Shown here: one piece after another, positions 11,715-22,599 of the stretch
Layout of the letters: each line of letters starts with the position of its first letter
Position numbering within the stretch: the stretch's first letter is position 1
From: Apodemus sylvaticus
Lineage: Eukaryota; Chordata; Mammalia; Rodentia; Muridae
Length of the DNA: 64,000 nt
Direction: 5' to 3'
Assembly (NCBI RefSeq): GCF_947179515.1
Contig: NC_067482.1
Span: 77,914,444-77,978,443, forward strand
Translations under genes and position numbers: made by a program
The notes under the pieces: model-generated
Told to the model about the DNA's origin: nothing
Database searches by the model: none
The model's input: the letters and a program-made list of their open reading frames with translations, nothing else

Positions 11715-11865
11715 ATGTAGTAAAGGCAAGAACACTGGACTAGAAATTAGCATCTTAGACCTGAGTCCTAAGTCTGTTGCTAACTCACCTTTTCACCCTT
11801 AAGTAAGTTACTTCAACTCCCTGGGACTCCATATGTCAAAAGGAAGCAAAAATCTCTAGCCATCC
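11715..11865 (-). repeat. MIR
   Basis: AAGAACACTGGACTAGAAAT, TTGCTAACTCACC, AAGTAAGTTACTTCAACTCC and CTGGGACTCC follow the reversed MIR consensus order (tRNA-like head to core). It is a well preserved old copy. Confidence 0.82.
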
Positions 11866-12610
11866 ATCTTTGGTAAGGCTCAAAATAAGGTGAAAATGTG
11901 GGACATTCTTTAAAATGTGAGGTTCTCTTCAAGGGTGGAAAGAGTCACAGAAAGGCATTCTGGTGGCCTTTAGCTTTTTCTTCATTTCTAGTTTCCTGGC
12001 ATTATGTGACTAGCTTCTCTTCCCCATTTCCAGCTATGAACAATTCGAGCTCTGACTGAAGCCCTGTGGCCTGTGCGTAGAGCGCTGAAAGGGAATTTGC
12101 TCTTTCACTCCCGCCTTTACCAGGGCCCAGAACATGAACCTTAACTGCCTGATGAGTCTGAGCTTTTAGAAGGCAGTCTGCAGAGAAATACTCAAAGGAA
12201 AATATTAAACAAGGAAATCAATTGTTCTAAAAGTAAGGAGAGAAGGAAGCTTGGGCAGAGCAATCTTCCAAAAAATAGCTGTGGAGCTCATTTGCAAGGC
12301 CATGATTTTATAAAAGAGGGTGCGTGAGAGGGATTGCCTTTGGAAAACACTCACAAATGTCTGTATGGCCTGGAGGTGGCTCCGAGCTCTGTGGATTTTT
12401 GATGATGTGGGAGTGGGGTGAGGGACTTTAGGGTGGGTAACACCAGGACAAGGACAAGGTGATGGAGGAAAAGAAGAAAATGATGATGCAGGTGCAGAGA
12501 AGAGAGCAGATCAAGTTCAGAACCTTGCACCAAAACTCCCCTTAGGCCAAGACAATGATTGTCTGAGATGCATTAGAGAAATAGTAAAAGAGCTATCACC
12601 AGGCCGTCAT
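11866..12610. other. Unique-looking DNA
   Basis: A purine-rich, GATGAT-containing patch lies at about 12400-12490. No gene is supported. Confidence 0.5.
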
Positions 12611-12611
12611 T

Positions 12612-12900
12612 TGCTATCTATCATTTATTGAGCACATCAGTAATTGCTTGATAAACATTATCTCTTATGGTCCCCGCAGCACCCTAGGACATAGGAGTAA
12701 GCCTTATTACATAATGACTTTGATCAGAGGCCCAGAAATCACGTGTTCATTCATCAGGAGACTCATAACTCAAGAGATAGCCTGAGCCATTCCATGATAC
12801 TCCAGTTCATAGATAAGGAAACCGACTAGGATTCTGGCCCAGGTCGTGTAATTACTGAAGGCAGGACTAGAATTTGAACCATTGCACTTGGAGTGCCCAG
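12612..12900 (+). repeat. MIR with an internal extra segment
   Basis: The left MIR half reads ATTTATTGAGCACATCAGTA and CATTATCTCTTATGG; the right half reads TTCATAGATAAGGAAACCGA and GGACTAGAATTTGAACC. Between them (about 12716-12800) lies a segment absent from MIR that recurs, diverged, at 13265-13358. Confidence 0.75.
12704..12803 (+). repeat. Diverged direct repeat, copy 1
   Basis: ACATAATGACTTTG, AGAGGCCCAG, CTCATAACTCA and GAGATAGC recur in the same order in copy 2 at 13256-13358. Confidence 0.8.
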
Positions 12901-13255
12901 AGAGAGAGTATCTGACAGGGCAAAGGAAACAAAATCCATCCCCTGCGAAGAAATTCAAAGCCTTGGCTTCCAGGCCAGCTCCACCCTGACTCAAGGTCAC
13001 CCTGACAAGTCCTCTCCTGTCTCTGGCACTGCCCTCCTTGAACCATGTGCCTCTCAGAACCACTATCATCCTTAGACTCATCCTTAGCCTCTGAGCCTCT
13101 GTCATCCTCCCAGGGTCCTGAAGCACACAGTCAGACCCTTCCCACACTGCCTGTTGTCCCAGGCTTAAGTGTTGACTGGAGCCCAAGTCTGTATATAGAG
13201 TGGCCAACTGGAGACTCTAGAAAACTCTGTTCAGGCCTCTTGGCCCATAATGTGA
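12901..13255. other. Unique-looking DNA between direct repeats
   Basis: No repeat or convincing frame is seen. Confidence 0.5.
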
Positions 13256-13358
13256 GCCTTTATAACATAATGACTTTGGTACTATTAGAGGCCCAGGAAA
13301 CATGCACTCACCCCTCAGAAGTCTCATAATTCAGGAGATAGCATAAGTCACTCCAGGA
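13256..13358 (+). repeat. Diverged direct repeat, copy 2
   Basis: ACATAATGACTTTGGTAC, AGAGGCCCAGG, CTCATAATTCAGGAGATAGC align with the block at 12704-12803, about 550 bp upstream. Confidence 0.8.
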
Positions 13359-14285
13359 TGCTTCCACTAGGGGAGAAAACAGTTTGAGGACGAGGGTATG
13401 TAGACCTGTTGTCTGACTCCCAGACCACAGTAATCTTGGCCCCATGGCCATGTCAGAACATCTCAGAGCTGAAGCCTCACAAGTCAGCTTCTAACCATAG
13501 AAAGCAGCTGGTCTCTCGCTCCAGATCTGCTCAGCCTGAAACTAGAGTTTCTTGAACGTGAGCTCTGAAAAAGCCACCAAAGGCGGGGTGTGCATCGTGG
13601 AGCCACGTGACTCAGCTGCAGCCAGGACCCGAGGCTCTGACCTCAAGCTCCGTCTTGTGTCTTGCTCCTTCCCCACTGCTCCCCACCATAGAACCCAGTG
13701 TATTTTCCTTTGAAACGCCTCTTCTAGGTTCCAACCTTGCCACCACGGATGCATCTCTCCCTGGATTAGTACAACAGGCCTGTGGTCCTCCTCTTCCTAG
13801 TCTTTATTTTCTCAAACCGTGCACCATGTCACTCTCTGATCCAGAACTGCTCTGCATCTACCAAAGAAAACAGAGACTTCAGCCAAAGTTCTCTGTCACC
13901 TGCACCCCAGGCTCATCACTCCCCATCCCCTCATTTTTGCCCTTCATCCTTGCAACCACCCTCAAAATAACACACACACAACAGAGAGAGAGAGAGAAGT
14001 CTCATCCTAGAAGCTGTAGTGTCACAGTGTGTCCCACAATGTATCTCTCTGCCCAAACATCTTCACTTGCAAACATTCATAGCAATGAGTCAATGGTCTG
14101 GTTGGAGATCTCTGGCTTCTGTGACATCATCAATATTGAATCCTCGTCAGGACTCCTCCAGGTTATCTTATTGCTGCCCCATCTCATGGAGATCCTGCAG
14201 CTTTGGATCAGCAGAAGTAGACTCTTCATGAGCCCCAACCATTCGCAGGTGATAGAGATTTGGCAGTAGGCCAATTCAGAGCACT
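13359..14285. other. Unique-looking DNA, chance ORF rejected
   Basis: A plus-strand frame of 220 codons spans 13607-14269, the longest in the window, but it reads through a CA/GA microsatellite (13972-13998) and shows no domain or coding bias that I can see. Treated as noncoding. Confidence 0.6.
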
Positions 14286-15210
14286 AGATCTAGACCTGAG
14301 TGGTCACTGAGCTGGTCAGCAAGCCAGCTCTCCTTTATCCACACCACCAGGGTGAGCTCGCCAGCACTGCTCCAGCTAGGCCACCCAGTGCTGCTAGGAA
14401 GCAGGGTCAGCTCTCTCACGCTCATGCCCAAAGGGTTAGCTCACCCACACCCATGCTTCCAGGGCCATCTCCACTGTGTTGCCCAGGCAAAGTACAGAGC
14501 CCACTCTCCTGAGTGTTACAGTCAGTTGAGAGGGTAGGCTAGCTCTCCTGTGCTCATGATCCTGTGGGTAGCTTTCCTGTCTGCCAGAGGTGGCAAAGTG
14601 GGGGTGGGGGAGGTATTTTATCTGTGCTGATGCCACCCCACAGCAGATGAGTGGCAGGGTCAGCTTTCACACTCACACCCTCAGGGCCTGCTCAACCACA
14701 TCCCCTCTACGAGGGCCAGCTCCACTATGCTGCCTAGGCAAGGCACAGGGGCTGTTTCCTCGAGTGTAGCCACTGGTGAGAGGTGGGGCCAGTTTTCCTG
14801 TTCTGCACAGACCCTAGACATCCACATGGTCCCTGGTGGCTGTCCCAACCAGGGAAGTCCCTATGTCTCTAGTAATAATGCAAGACATGGATATGACACC
14901 TGTCCCCTCGTAGCCAAGGACCCAGAAATGTCCCTCAGTGGCAGCTCATGCTGGGACCTGACCATGGCCCCAAGTGGTAGACCACTCACAACAGGCTGCT
15001 TCTCTCCGCCCTGAGTCTCCATCTCTTCACGATGCTTGAGCTACTCCATTTCTCCTCTTTCTTGGCCATCCGTCCACCACATACTCACACATAATGGTGG
15101 TTCCCACTGCAGGCTGGCCATGCAGCTGTCGGGATCTTGGGTGACATCCTCTGCCTGTTCCATGGGCCGGAGGGCAGGTCTGTGGCTTGCATGGCAATCC
15201 ACACGTCTCT
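14286..15210. repeat. GC-rich rodent interspersed repeat with internal near-repeats
   Basis: Variants of GCCAGCTCTCC, GTGCTGCCCAGGCAA and CTCATGCCC recur at roughly 100-200 bp spacing (e.g. GCCATCTCCACTGTGTTGCC at 14463 and GCCAGCTCCACTATGCTGCC at 14715). The right part has CATGGCCCCAAGTGG and CACTCACAACAGGCTGCT. I recall this text from rodent L1-associated sequence, but family and orientation are unverified. Confidence 0.55.
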
Positions 15211-15239
15211 ATCTCTCTTCTTCCTTCTGTGTTGTGCTG

Positions 15240-15316
15240 CCTGGATTTTATTTTATTTTATTTTATTTTATTTTATTTTATTTTATTTTATTTTATTTTA
15301 TTTTATTTTATTTTAT
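15240..15316. repeat. (TTTTA)n microsatellite
   Basis: About 15 perfect TTTTA pentamers. Confidence 0.98.
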
Positions 15317-16489
15317 GAGTCCTAGGCATAAGGCAGCTTTAGTCACCAAGCCAGACGTCAAGCTAGGACGAACAAAGGACTGCCACCTGCTGTCCCCTGA
15401 CTGATAGAAGAGCAGCGCCACCAACAAGGTGTCCCTACGCATGGCCAGGGGTCTTATTAACCCTTCTAAGACTCAGGGTTTCTCCTCTGCCTATCTTACA
15501 AACATACCACTGTACCTCAAGAGACGGTGGTATGCAATGTTTGGTGTTCAGTGTATGCCGTTTGGAGGGCAATACTTATAAACAAAGCTCGTTTTACATG
15601 CCTGGACCTGTGAAGAATGCTTGGGATATAAAATAAATAAGTAAAAATTAGCTCATCTCTCTAAAGACTAGCAGGAGACAGACAAAAAGGAAGCAGCTGA
15701 CCTCCGTGTCCATGTTAAGCGACAAGTACCCCGCACTCTGAAGCCTCGGGACACTGAGCCAGATGGAGGCTCTGCGGAAGAGGAGACACTCCACAAGAGT
15801 GTGGCCTGAGCCACCTTTGAGAATCCAGTGTTGATGATCTAGGAGAAGGGATTGTTGGGGCAGACAGAAGAAGGCACCGCACAAGATGGCAGAGACACAG
15901 GTTGAACACAACTATACCCTACAAGCAACAGGTGCTCAGTAAGTGTTCACTGGGAGAAAGGCAGCCAGGGTGGGTGGAGATTGGAGTCACGGGGTTCTCT
16001 GCCGTAGCCATGGCTACCACCTGGGGCAGGTCTAAGTCCTGCCCAGGTTATGTTCTCACATAAGCTGTGAGGTCGATCCCAATTCCAGGATTCTGAGACA
16101 TGGAAAACAAAAGCAATGCTGGGCTTTTGGATTGTTCTTCAGTCCTCCGTCAGAGAGGCATGTTTCTGCCTGTTTCAGGAGGAGGCTGGCCTCCAGAGGC
16201 TGGCTTCACCCTCTGTAGGTTACACCAGGTCTCTGAAGCAAGAAGCACTAATCACCTTACCGACACTGTCACACCCTCTCCCTGGGAACTTGGTTCCTTT
16301 GTCATACCTCTGCGTGCGATTGGTCCAGACTCTGGTGGCTTACCTGGCCTCACACTCTACCCTCAGAACACCTTGCACAGAACAGGGGAAAGCAATAGCC
16401 AAAGGAAGCATAAGTCACAGCAACGAGTATACACTTTGTCTCAGTGAGTTGCCTAATGAGAAACAAATTGCACCTAGAAAGAGTCATTT
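15317..16489. other. Mostly unique DNA, possible L2 3' scrap
   Basis: AGGTGCTCAGTAAGTGTTCA at about 15929-15950 resembles the L2 3' end. Overlapping frames of 115-149 codons at 16100-16565 run into a B4 SINE and have no domain. No gene is supported. Confidence 0.5.
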
Positions 16490-16660
16490 GGGACGCCGGG
16501 AAGATACAGCTCAATCAGTAAAATGCCTTGCCAGACAAGCACAAGGAGCTGACTTCAATCCCTAGCACCCACGTAAAAACCTGGGCATTTCTCAGGGACT
16601 TGCTGGTCATCCAGCTCAGCCTAATCACTGGAGCACTGTCCCAAAATAAAATCTCCTGTG
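16490..16660 (+). repeat. B4 SINE (ID-B1 type), truncated
   Basis: GGGAAGATACAGCTCAATCA, AAAATGCCTTGCCAGACAAG, TTCAATCCCTAGCACCCAC and CACTGTCCCAAAATAAAA match B4 order with an internal loss. Confidence 0.82.
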
Positions 16661-16829
16661 TTATGTTTACTCATCCTGTCACTTTGGCAGTCCCTGACAT
16701 CTTCACTGTCAATGGTGACATTAAGATTTTAAACCCCCCCACCTCCTTTTCAAAAGCTAGAATCAAAGTAGGTAGCTTTTAAGATACATGTTTCCATTTA
16801 GCAATATGCATTTAACCTTCTTCCTCTAT

Positions 16830-17015
16830 GACATTTTTAGACATTTGTTTACTTACTTACTTGTTATGTATATATGAATGCACACACATGTCACAACACA
16901 CATGTGGACATCGAGGGCCAAGTCCTAGGAGTTGGGCTCTCTCCTTCCACCTGTGGGTCCGAGGGGTTGAACTCAGGTCGTCGGGTTCGGCGTCAAGTAC
17001 CTTGCCCCCCTGAGT
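16830..17015 (-). repeat. tRNA-derived SINE (B2/B3 superfamily)
   Basis: Reversed landmarks: GAGTTGGGCTCTCTCCTTCC, ACCTGTGGGTCCGAGGGGTT, GAACTCAGGTCGTCGGG and CAAGTACCTTGCCC. It is the same SINE type as at 104-244 and 60528-60712. Confidence 0.87.
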
Positions 17016-17094
17016 CTCCTCTATAATGCCCACCAGTCTCCTCTATAGATTCCCTTGAATTTATAGATCATTCCCTTTTATCCTGAGGTAATAG

Positions 17095-17470
17095 TTATTT
17101 TATGGACCTACTAGTTTACCCATTTACCTATTACCACAAAGTGGCATGTCGGTCATTTCCAGCATTTAACTGCTACAGACATTCACTCGTGTATCAGTTA
17201 CTGAACTCACTCAAATAACTATGTAGTCGCATGACTGGCTGCTAGGTGGATCGTGTGACGAAACCGTGTCCCACTTCATAATAAACCGTTAAACTGTGGT
17301 CTAAAGCAGCCAGGACATTTGCAAGAACTGAAGATTTAGTTTAGTGAAGCAGAGCTTGCCCAGTATGTGCAGGGCCCTGGACTCAATCCCCAGCACTTCA
17401 AAAACAGCTGTATTATTTTACAATCCCCCAGCAAAGGAGACATTCTGTTACTCAGCCCCCTTCCTAGCAG
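17095..17470 (-). repeat. Ancient L1 (L1M-type) 3' part, split by an ID
   Basis: GTCATTTCCAGCATTTAACT, GACATTCACTCGTGTATC, GGCTGCTAGGTGGATCGTGT and CGTTAAACTGTGGTCTAAAG follow the reversed L1 ORF2 end. After the ID, ACAATCCCCCAGCAAAGGAG continues the same text. Confidence 0.75.
17328..17404 (+). repeat. ID SINE
   Basis: TTTAGTGAAGCAGAGCTTGC, ATGTGCAGGGCCCTGGACTC and AATCCCCAGCACTTCAAAAA give the ID order, with an ID-type A tail. It sits inside an ancient L1. Confidence 0.88.
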
Positions 17471-17539
17471 TTAGTGCTATAGCTAAACATTTAGTTGCTT
17501 TCGTTTTAAAGATTTCCTTAAAGACTAGCTTCTGTATTT

Positions 17540-17775
17540 TTAAAGATTTATTTTATGTATGTATGTATGTATATATATATACATATATACATATATACAT
17601 ATATGTGTGTGTATGTATGTATGTTCACATGTGTGAAGGGGCCCAAGGAGGCTGGAGGGGCTATTAGATCCCTTAGAGCTGGCTGGAGTTATTAGTAGTT
17701 GTGAGACACCTGACATTGATGCTGAGAACTAGACGTGGGTCCTCTGTTTTTGCCAGCACTTACACAACTAAACAT
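17540..17775 (-). repeat. B3 SINE with (TATG)n tail
   Basis: AAAGATTTATTTTATG, then TATG/TATACA repeats, GAGGCTGGAGGGGCTATTAG, TAGATCCCTTAGAGCTGGC and ACTAGACGTGGGTCCTCTG. The head is degraded. Confidence 0.88.
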
Positions 17776-17867
17776 GATAAAGGAATGGATTTGCTAGATG
17801 TAAATTTTAAACTATAACAAAATATTTGTGCCCCAAAACAAAACATCTTAAAAAACAACTATGTCAT

Positions 17868-18325
17868 GGCTAGAGAAATGGCTCAGCGGTTAAGAGCAAT
17901 GACTGCTCTTCCGAAGGTCCTGAGTTCAAATTCCAGCAGCCACATGGTGGCTCACAACCATCTGTAATGGGATCTGATGCCCTCTTCTGGTGTCTGAAGA
18001 CAGCTACAGTGTACTTACATATAATAAATAAATAAATCTTTGGGCCAGAGCAAGTAGGGCCGGAGAGAGAAGAAAAAGTGTCTGAAGACAGCTACAGTGT
18101 ACTTATAAGTAATAAATAAATAAATCTTTAAAAAAAAAAGCCAGGCAGTGGTGGTGCATGCCTTTAATGCCCGCATTTGAGAGGCAGAGGCAGGCAGATT
18201 TCTGAGTTCAAGGCCAGCATGGTCTACAGAGTGAATTCCAGGATAGCCAAGGCTACACAGAGAAACCCTGTCTCAAAACACTGAAAAAAAACAAACAAAC
18301 AAAAAAAAAACAAAAACAAAAAAAC
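17868..18325 (+). repeat. B2 + B1 compound insertion
   Basis: B2 (17868-18138) reads GGCTAGAGAAATGGCTCAGC to TGTCTGAAGACAGCTACAGT. Its 3' part, including that last motif and AATAAATAAATAAATCTTT, occurs twice (17992-18041 and 18079-18130). A B1 (18140-18283) follows in the A tail. The whole is flanked by AACAACTATGTC at 17854-17865 and 18329-18340. Confidence 0.95.
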
Positions 18326-18542
18326 ACCAACAACTATGTCCTTACCACCTAATAAAAGAGCAGTTCCCAAGGTGGTTTAGCATGAGCTCAAACATCACTA
18401 CCAAGGGAGTGACAGTCTCCCAAGTCAAGAGAGAGAGCTAGACAGAGATGGAGAGATGGGTAAGAAGATGGAGGGATAAATGATGAATGTATAGATGAGA
18501 GGTAGGTAGTTATATAGGTAGGCAGTTATGTAGGTAGGTAGT

Positions 18543-18544
<2 letters not shown>

Positions 18545-18578
<34 letters not shown>

Positions 18579-18608
18579 CAGATAGACAGACAGACGGACA
18601 GATAGATA
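18545..18608. repeat. (GATA)n microsatellite
   Basis: About nine GATA units pass into GACA/GATA variants. Confidence 0.97.
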
Positions 18609-19256
18609 TGCCCAGAACAGAGGATAGGATCATCCACAGAAGAGGAAACATAGTATTATAAACAGATAAAAGGGGAACTAGAATAGGAATATTAAATGAG
18701 GGGGGAAATGGGAGGGCAGAATAAAGGAGAAAGTATGGGGAAAGGCAACTAACATTAAAAGTCTTTTGAAAAGTTAAGGAAATTTACTTCTTAGAAGTGT
18801 CCTAAAATATATGCTTATATGAAAGGAATTGAAATGGAGTCACCATGTAATAGGGAAGACAATGCCCCAACTCGTCTTATGACACCAAGTAAAATCTTCA
18901 ATGTCAGGAATGGGTTACAGCTTGTTGAGTTGTTGCCAAAGTGGCAACACAGTCTACCTCCCAGAAACATGACAGGCTATTGTCAGAGCTATTAGTTACT
19001 CTCCACAACCTGGTAGTAAGGCTCTCTTGCTAAAAGCATCACCTATGTCATTAAACATGGAGAAATTAAGCTTCACCCTATTGACTATGCATCCAAGGTG
19101 TTGGAAGGTATGCTGCATGCTACTAGAGGAGAAAGATGCTAATATCATCCTGCGGCCTACAACAGCAAACTCCTTTCAAGGTGTGGGGGTGCAAGAGTGG
19201 CACAGTGTTATGCGAGTAACCAACCACTTTTTAAAAATTGGATTTTAGGGCTGGAG

Positions 19257-19425
19257 AGATGCCTCAGTGGTTAAGAGCACTGGCTGTTCTTCCAGAAGTC
19301 CTGAGTTCAATTCCTAGCAACCACATGATGGCTCATAACCATCTATAATGAGATCTGGTGCCCTCTTCTGGCATGCAGGCATATACACAAGCAGAACACT
19401 GTATACATAATAAATACATCTTTTT
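19257..19425 (+). repeat. B2 SINE
   Basis: GGCTGGAGAGATGCCTCAGT, CTTCCAGAAGTCCTGAGTTC, CACATGATGGCTCATAACCA and TGCCCTCTTCTGGCATGCAG. It interrupts the Lx 3' UTR, which resumes after its tail. Confidence 0.96.
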
Positions 19426-20179
19426 TTTAATGGGTTTAAGACCCATGCCATGAGATGGAACACATACCTGACACTGATAAAGTGGCCAAGAATGTGAGAA
19501 TAGATTGGCCATGGTCACTAGAAGAAAATTTAGTTATTTTGTTAAAGTAAAATAGCAATAAAGTGACTCCTGGAGACACATCGTTGTGCCCACAAACCAG
19601 TGCACCACTTGACCCTCAGCAAAGAAGCTTACTCTTGCAGTAGATGGGAACTAATCAGAGATCCCCATCTGGACAGTGTGCAGAGGGTGAGAGACTGTGA
19701 GTGCTTAGCCCTAAGTGGGGAACCTTTATCATCCCCCTCCCCTCTCGGCTCAAGGAACTACACAGAAGATAAGACAGAGATTCTGTAAGAGCCAGAAGTG
19801 CAGACAAGTCATCCAGACCCAACAAGGATGATCCATGCATCAACTCACAGAGACTATGAAGCACACACAAGATCTCCTCAGATTCAAACCAAAATTCCAC
19901 CACTGTGAAGGGAGATGGACACAAAGCCCCACGCCTACCCAGGAAGCTATTATCACCTGATTCCTGCTGGGAAAGGAAAGATCAGCTTTCTCCCATGGAG
20001 TATCACTGGCTGCATGTCCAGGAGAAATTGTCCAACACAAAACAGACTTCATGTTATGGGGGCCAGAGTAGTGTTTCATTTAGTATTGTTCGTCGTGCTT
20101 TGTTTCTTGTTTTTTGTTTTCTCGGTTTTTGGGGTTTTTTTTAATTTTTAATTTTTTTAGTCTGGAGATGTTGGCTTCC

Positions 20180-20275
20180 ATGACTCAATGACTGTGTGCC
20201 CTTGAACAAGTTAAGTTAGAAAGCTTCCATATTCCAGTACATGGCTACTGCATTGAGCCACCAGTTTACCCCAGT
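20180..20275 (-). repeat. MIR fragment
   Basis: ATGACTGTGTGCCCTTGAAC followed by AAGTTAAGTTAG and CCATATTCCAGTACATGG matches the reversed MIR core. Confidence 0.6.
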
Positions 20276-20472
20276 CCTCATCTTCCGGTGGGAGAGATAG
20301 TGTAGTGTTTCCCAGGTGTCTAGTGAGCACAGTTGATGAACTAAAGCTAAAAGTCTTGCTTTGCTCTTAGTTTCTGTTCTTCCAAATTGAAATCATTTGA
20401 GGACGACTAGTGAATTGTTGTTGTTTCATTTTTGGTTCTGTTTTTCTGTATGGGTGGTTGTTAGGCAGGTTG

Positions 20473-20510
<38 letters not shown>
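20473..20510. repeat. (GT)n microsatellite
   Basis: Seventeen to eighteen GT units. Confidence 0.97.
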
Positions 20511-21194
20511 TCAGATATTCAGTAATAAGATTCCTTGCATGTGCAGCCTGAACCTTGCAAGTTTGTTGAGTTCCCAAGAGTACAGAGGTCAGTGTAGACA
20601 GACGCCCCGGGAGGCACGTGTTCACAGCTGAGTGAATGTATACACGTGCATCTGTGTGTATATAAAATAATTTTCCTCAGAACACTTTGTTGTCAATGAA
20701 TCAGTTCAAAGGTCATTTCTTATTACTTACCATAGTATCAAACAAGTTAATAAGTGGTTAGATAATTAATTGCCCAAAGGGAAAATTTTTGCTTTCGTTG
20801 ACGTCTCTTATCTGCCCCAAAGGTTGTTGATACTGGGAAACAATGTGATGACTGGCAGAAAGGCTCTGGTTTGTGGGTTTGCTGTGGATGGACAGGCTAT
20901 ACCTGTCAAAAGGTCTCCTGTCGGAGGAGGGAAGACTGGTCTTGAAGTTCCCTTTGTCTCCAGGCATCCTTCCTACTGCCCTTCCAATGAGAATCTCTCC
21001 AGCCTCTGAGAGGGATAACCTGGACTCTAAGATGCAGGAACAACCACAGTTCCAATCAGTATGTGTAGCTAGTTCCCCTTATCACACTGGGGTTCAAGGC
21101 GTGGTCCAGAGTGTAGTGTGGTGGCTTCTTAAGAATAGAGACACTAAAGTTGAGCAAACTTAAGCTTGGCTCCCAGTGCCTGTGCCTCCCAACC
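20511..21194. other. Unique-looking DNA
   Basis: Two overlapping frames of 79 and 96 codons (20770-21163) lack domains. No gene is supported. Confidence 0.5.
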
Positions 21195-21290
21195 TTCGTT
21201 CTGAGCCTCTATTCCATCATCTATGAATCATTGGGTGTTTTAAGATAAAATTCTTATCTCTCTAAGTTATTTTGAAGATTGCATTTACAC
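21195..21290 (-). repeat. MIR fragment
   Basis: TTCTGAGCCTCTATTCCATC, ATCTATGAATCATTGGGTG and TTATTTTGAAGATTGCATTT follow the reversed MIR 3' half. Confidence 0.6.
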
Positions 21291-21399
21291 TGAAAGCCAG
21301 CTGTAGCGATGTTTGCCAATAGCCCCACTTTGTAGACAGGGGCAAGAGGCTCAGAGCCTGAGATATAATGAGACAGCCTCAAAAGAAAAAAGTTAAGGG

Positions 21400-21620
21400 A
21401 TGGAGATGTGGCCTAGTTGACAGAGTTATTAATTGATTAGCAGGCACAAAGCCCTGGGTTCAAGGCCCTATACTACATACAACCGATGTGGTATTGTGTA
21501 CCTATAATCCCATCACTTGGAGATGGGAGGGTAAAAGCAGGAGAGTCCGAAATTCAGTTATCCTCAACTATATAGTCAGTCTGACACTGGGACATATAAG
21601 ACCCTACCCCCACACCCCAC
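21400..21620 (+). repeat. B4 SINE (ID-B1)
   Basis: The ID half reads GGGATGGAGATGTGGCCTAG and GCCCTGGGTTCAAGGCCCTA; the B1 half reads GTGGTATTGTGTACCTATAA and ends GACATATAAGACCCTACCCC. Confidence 0.85.
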
Positions 21621-21647
21621 ACAAAAATCATCTTACATTGGTTTTAC

Positions 21648-21822
21648 ATAGCCTGGTAGGGTGGTGCATGCCTATAATCTCAGCAATCAGAGGACAGAAT
21701 AAGCTTTGAAGGCAGCCTGGTATACATACTGAAATCCAGGCCAGCAAAGGGTAGATGAGACCCTGACAGAAAGCAAAAAATGAAGGAAGGAAAGGAAAAG
21801 AAAGGAGGGAAAGAAAGCTCTT
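21648..21822 (+). repeat. B1 SINE with purine-rich tail
   Basis: GCCTGGTAGGGTGGTGCATG, CCTATAATCTCAGC, GGCAGCCTGGTATACATACT and GATGAGACCCTGACAG. The tail (21776-21822) is GGAAAGGAAAAGAAAGGAGG-like. Confidence 0.88.
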
Positions 21823-21849
21823 TGCCTGTTTCTTGGCATATTTAATAAA

Positions 21850-22010
21850 TAGTAGCAGTAGCTACTACTTATTGAATACTGATCTATGCCTGCCTATCCA
21901 GGCATCCTCTGATTTAACACTCACAAAATAAACTGACAGACACAATTATTAGCCCCATCGTACAGATAAGAGATTCTTACCCAAGATTGCAGTCAGTAAG
22001 AAGGGAATTT
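21850..22010 (+). repeat. MIR
   Basis: AGCTACTACTTATTGAATAC, TCTGATTTAACACTCACAAA, TTATTAGCCCCATCGTACAG and GATTGCAGTCAGTAAGAAGG follow MIR order from head to 3' part. Confidence 0.78.
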
Positions 22011-22599
22011 GTGCCCAGCATTTACACTATTGTTAATACTTTTATTATTGACAAAAACCATCACAAAGAAAAGACCCTAGAGCCTCACTCCAATTGTGGA
22101 AGGAGCTGTTCTGCCTGTGTCCCCTCTAATCACCGTAATGTGAACGTGGCTCCTTTCCCCCCCAGACTTGTTGCTGGATTTTAGCTACCGCTCGGTTATC
22201 CATTTGATGTCCATTGACCATTTCCAATGTACCAAGCACCGTGGTTGGCCTAAAGCATACATCCCTGAACAGTCAGGGTTTCCACACTGCTGAGGTGAGC
22301 CAGGCACACAGAAACCTCAGGGAAGAGGACCGACAGGGCCTACAGTGGAAATGAACTTGACTGACGTAACCTTAGAAGGGACAGAGAGTGACTGGAATAA
22401 AGAGCAGGAGAACAGACGCGGTAACACGGTCCCTGGAACCCACACCTGTGCCTCACACACTGCCCCACGCGCCTCCCTGTATGGTGTGCAGACCCCTTGG
22501 AGGTCATCTAAAACCAAAAGTAAGCCCCCTCTTCTTCCACTGCACACCCAAACACTCAGCTGCCCAAACATAAGTCTTGCTAACCATCTTTTTCTTTAT
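22011..22599. other. Mostly unique DNA
   Basis: A short MIR-like piece (CCAATGTACCAAGCACCGTG, about 22224) is possible. The frames here are chance. No gene. Confidence 0.45.

Larger units (their letters stand above)
18341..20130 (+). mobile_element. Lx-type L1 3' UTR
   Basis: GGAGTCACCATGTAATAGGG, AGACAATGCCCCAACTCGTC, CCAGAAACATGACAGGCTAT, AACCAACCACTTTTTAA and CACTGTGAAGGGAGATGG run in the order of the Lx 3' end and share blocks with 6830-8330. A GATA microsatellite and a B2 interrupt it. There is no coding part. Confidence 0.85.

Noticed and set aside
13607..14269. 220-codon open frame on the plus strand, the longest in the window
   Set aside because: It passes through a CA/GA microsatellite, has no recognisable domain, and is surrounded by other overlapping frames. 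Length alone fits chance in 64 kb.
16100..16565. Overlapping frames of 115 and 149 codons
   Set aside because: Two competing frames in the same place, running into a B4 SINE, with no domain.
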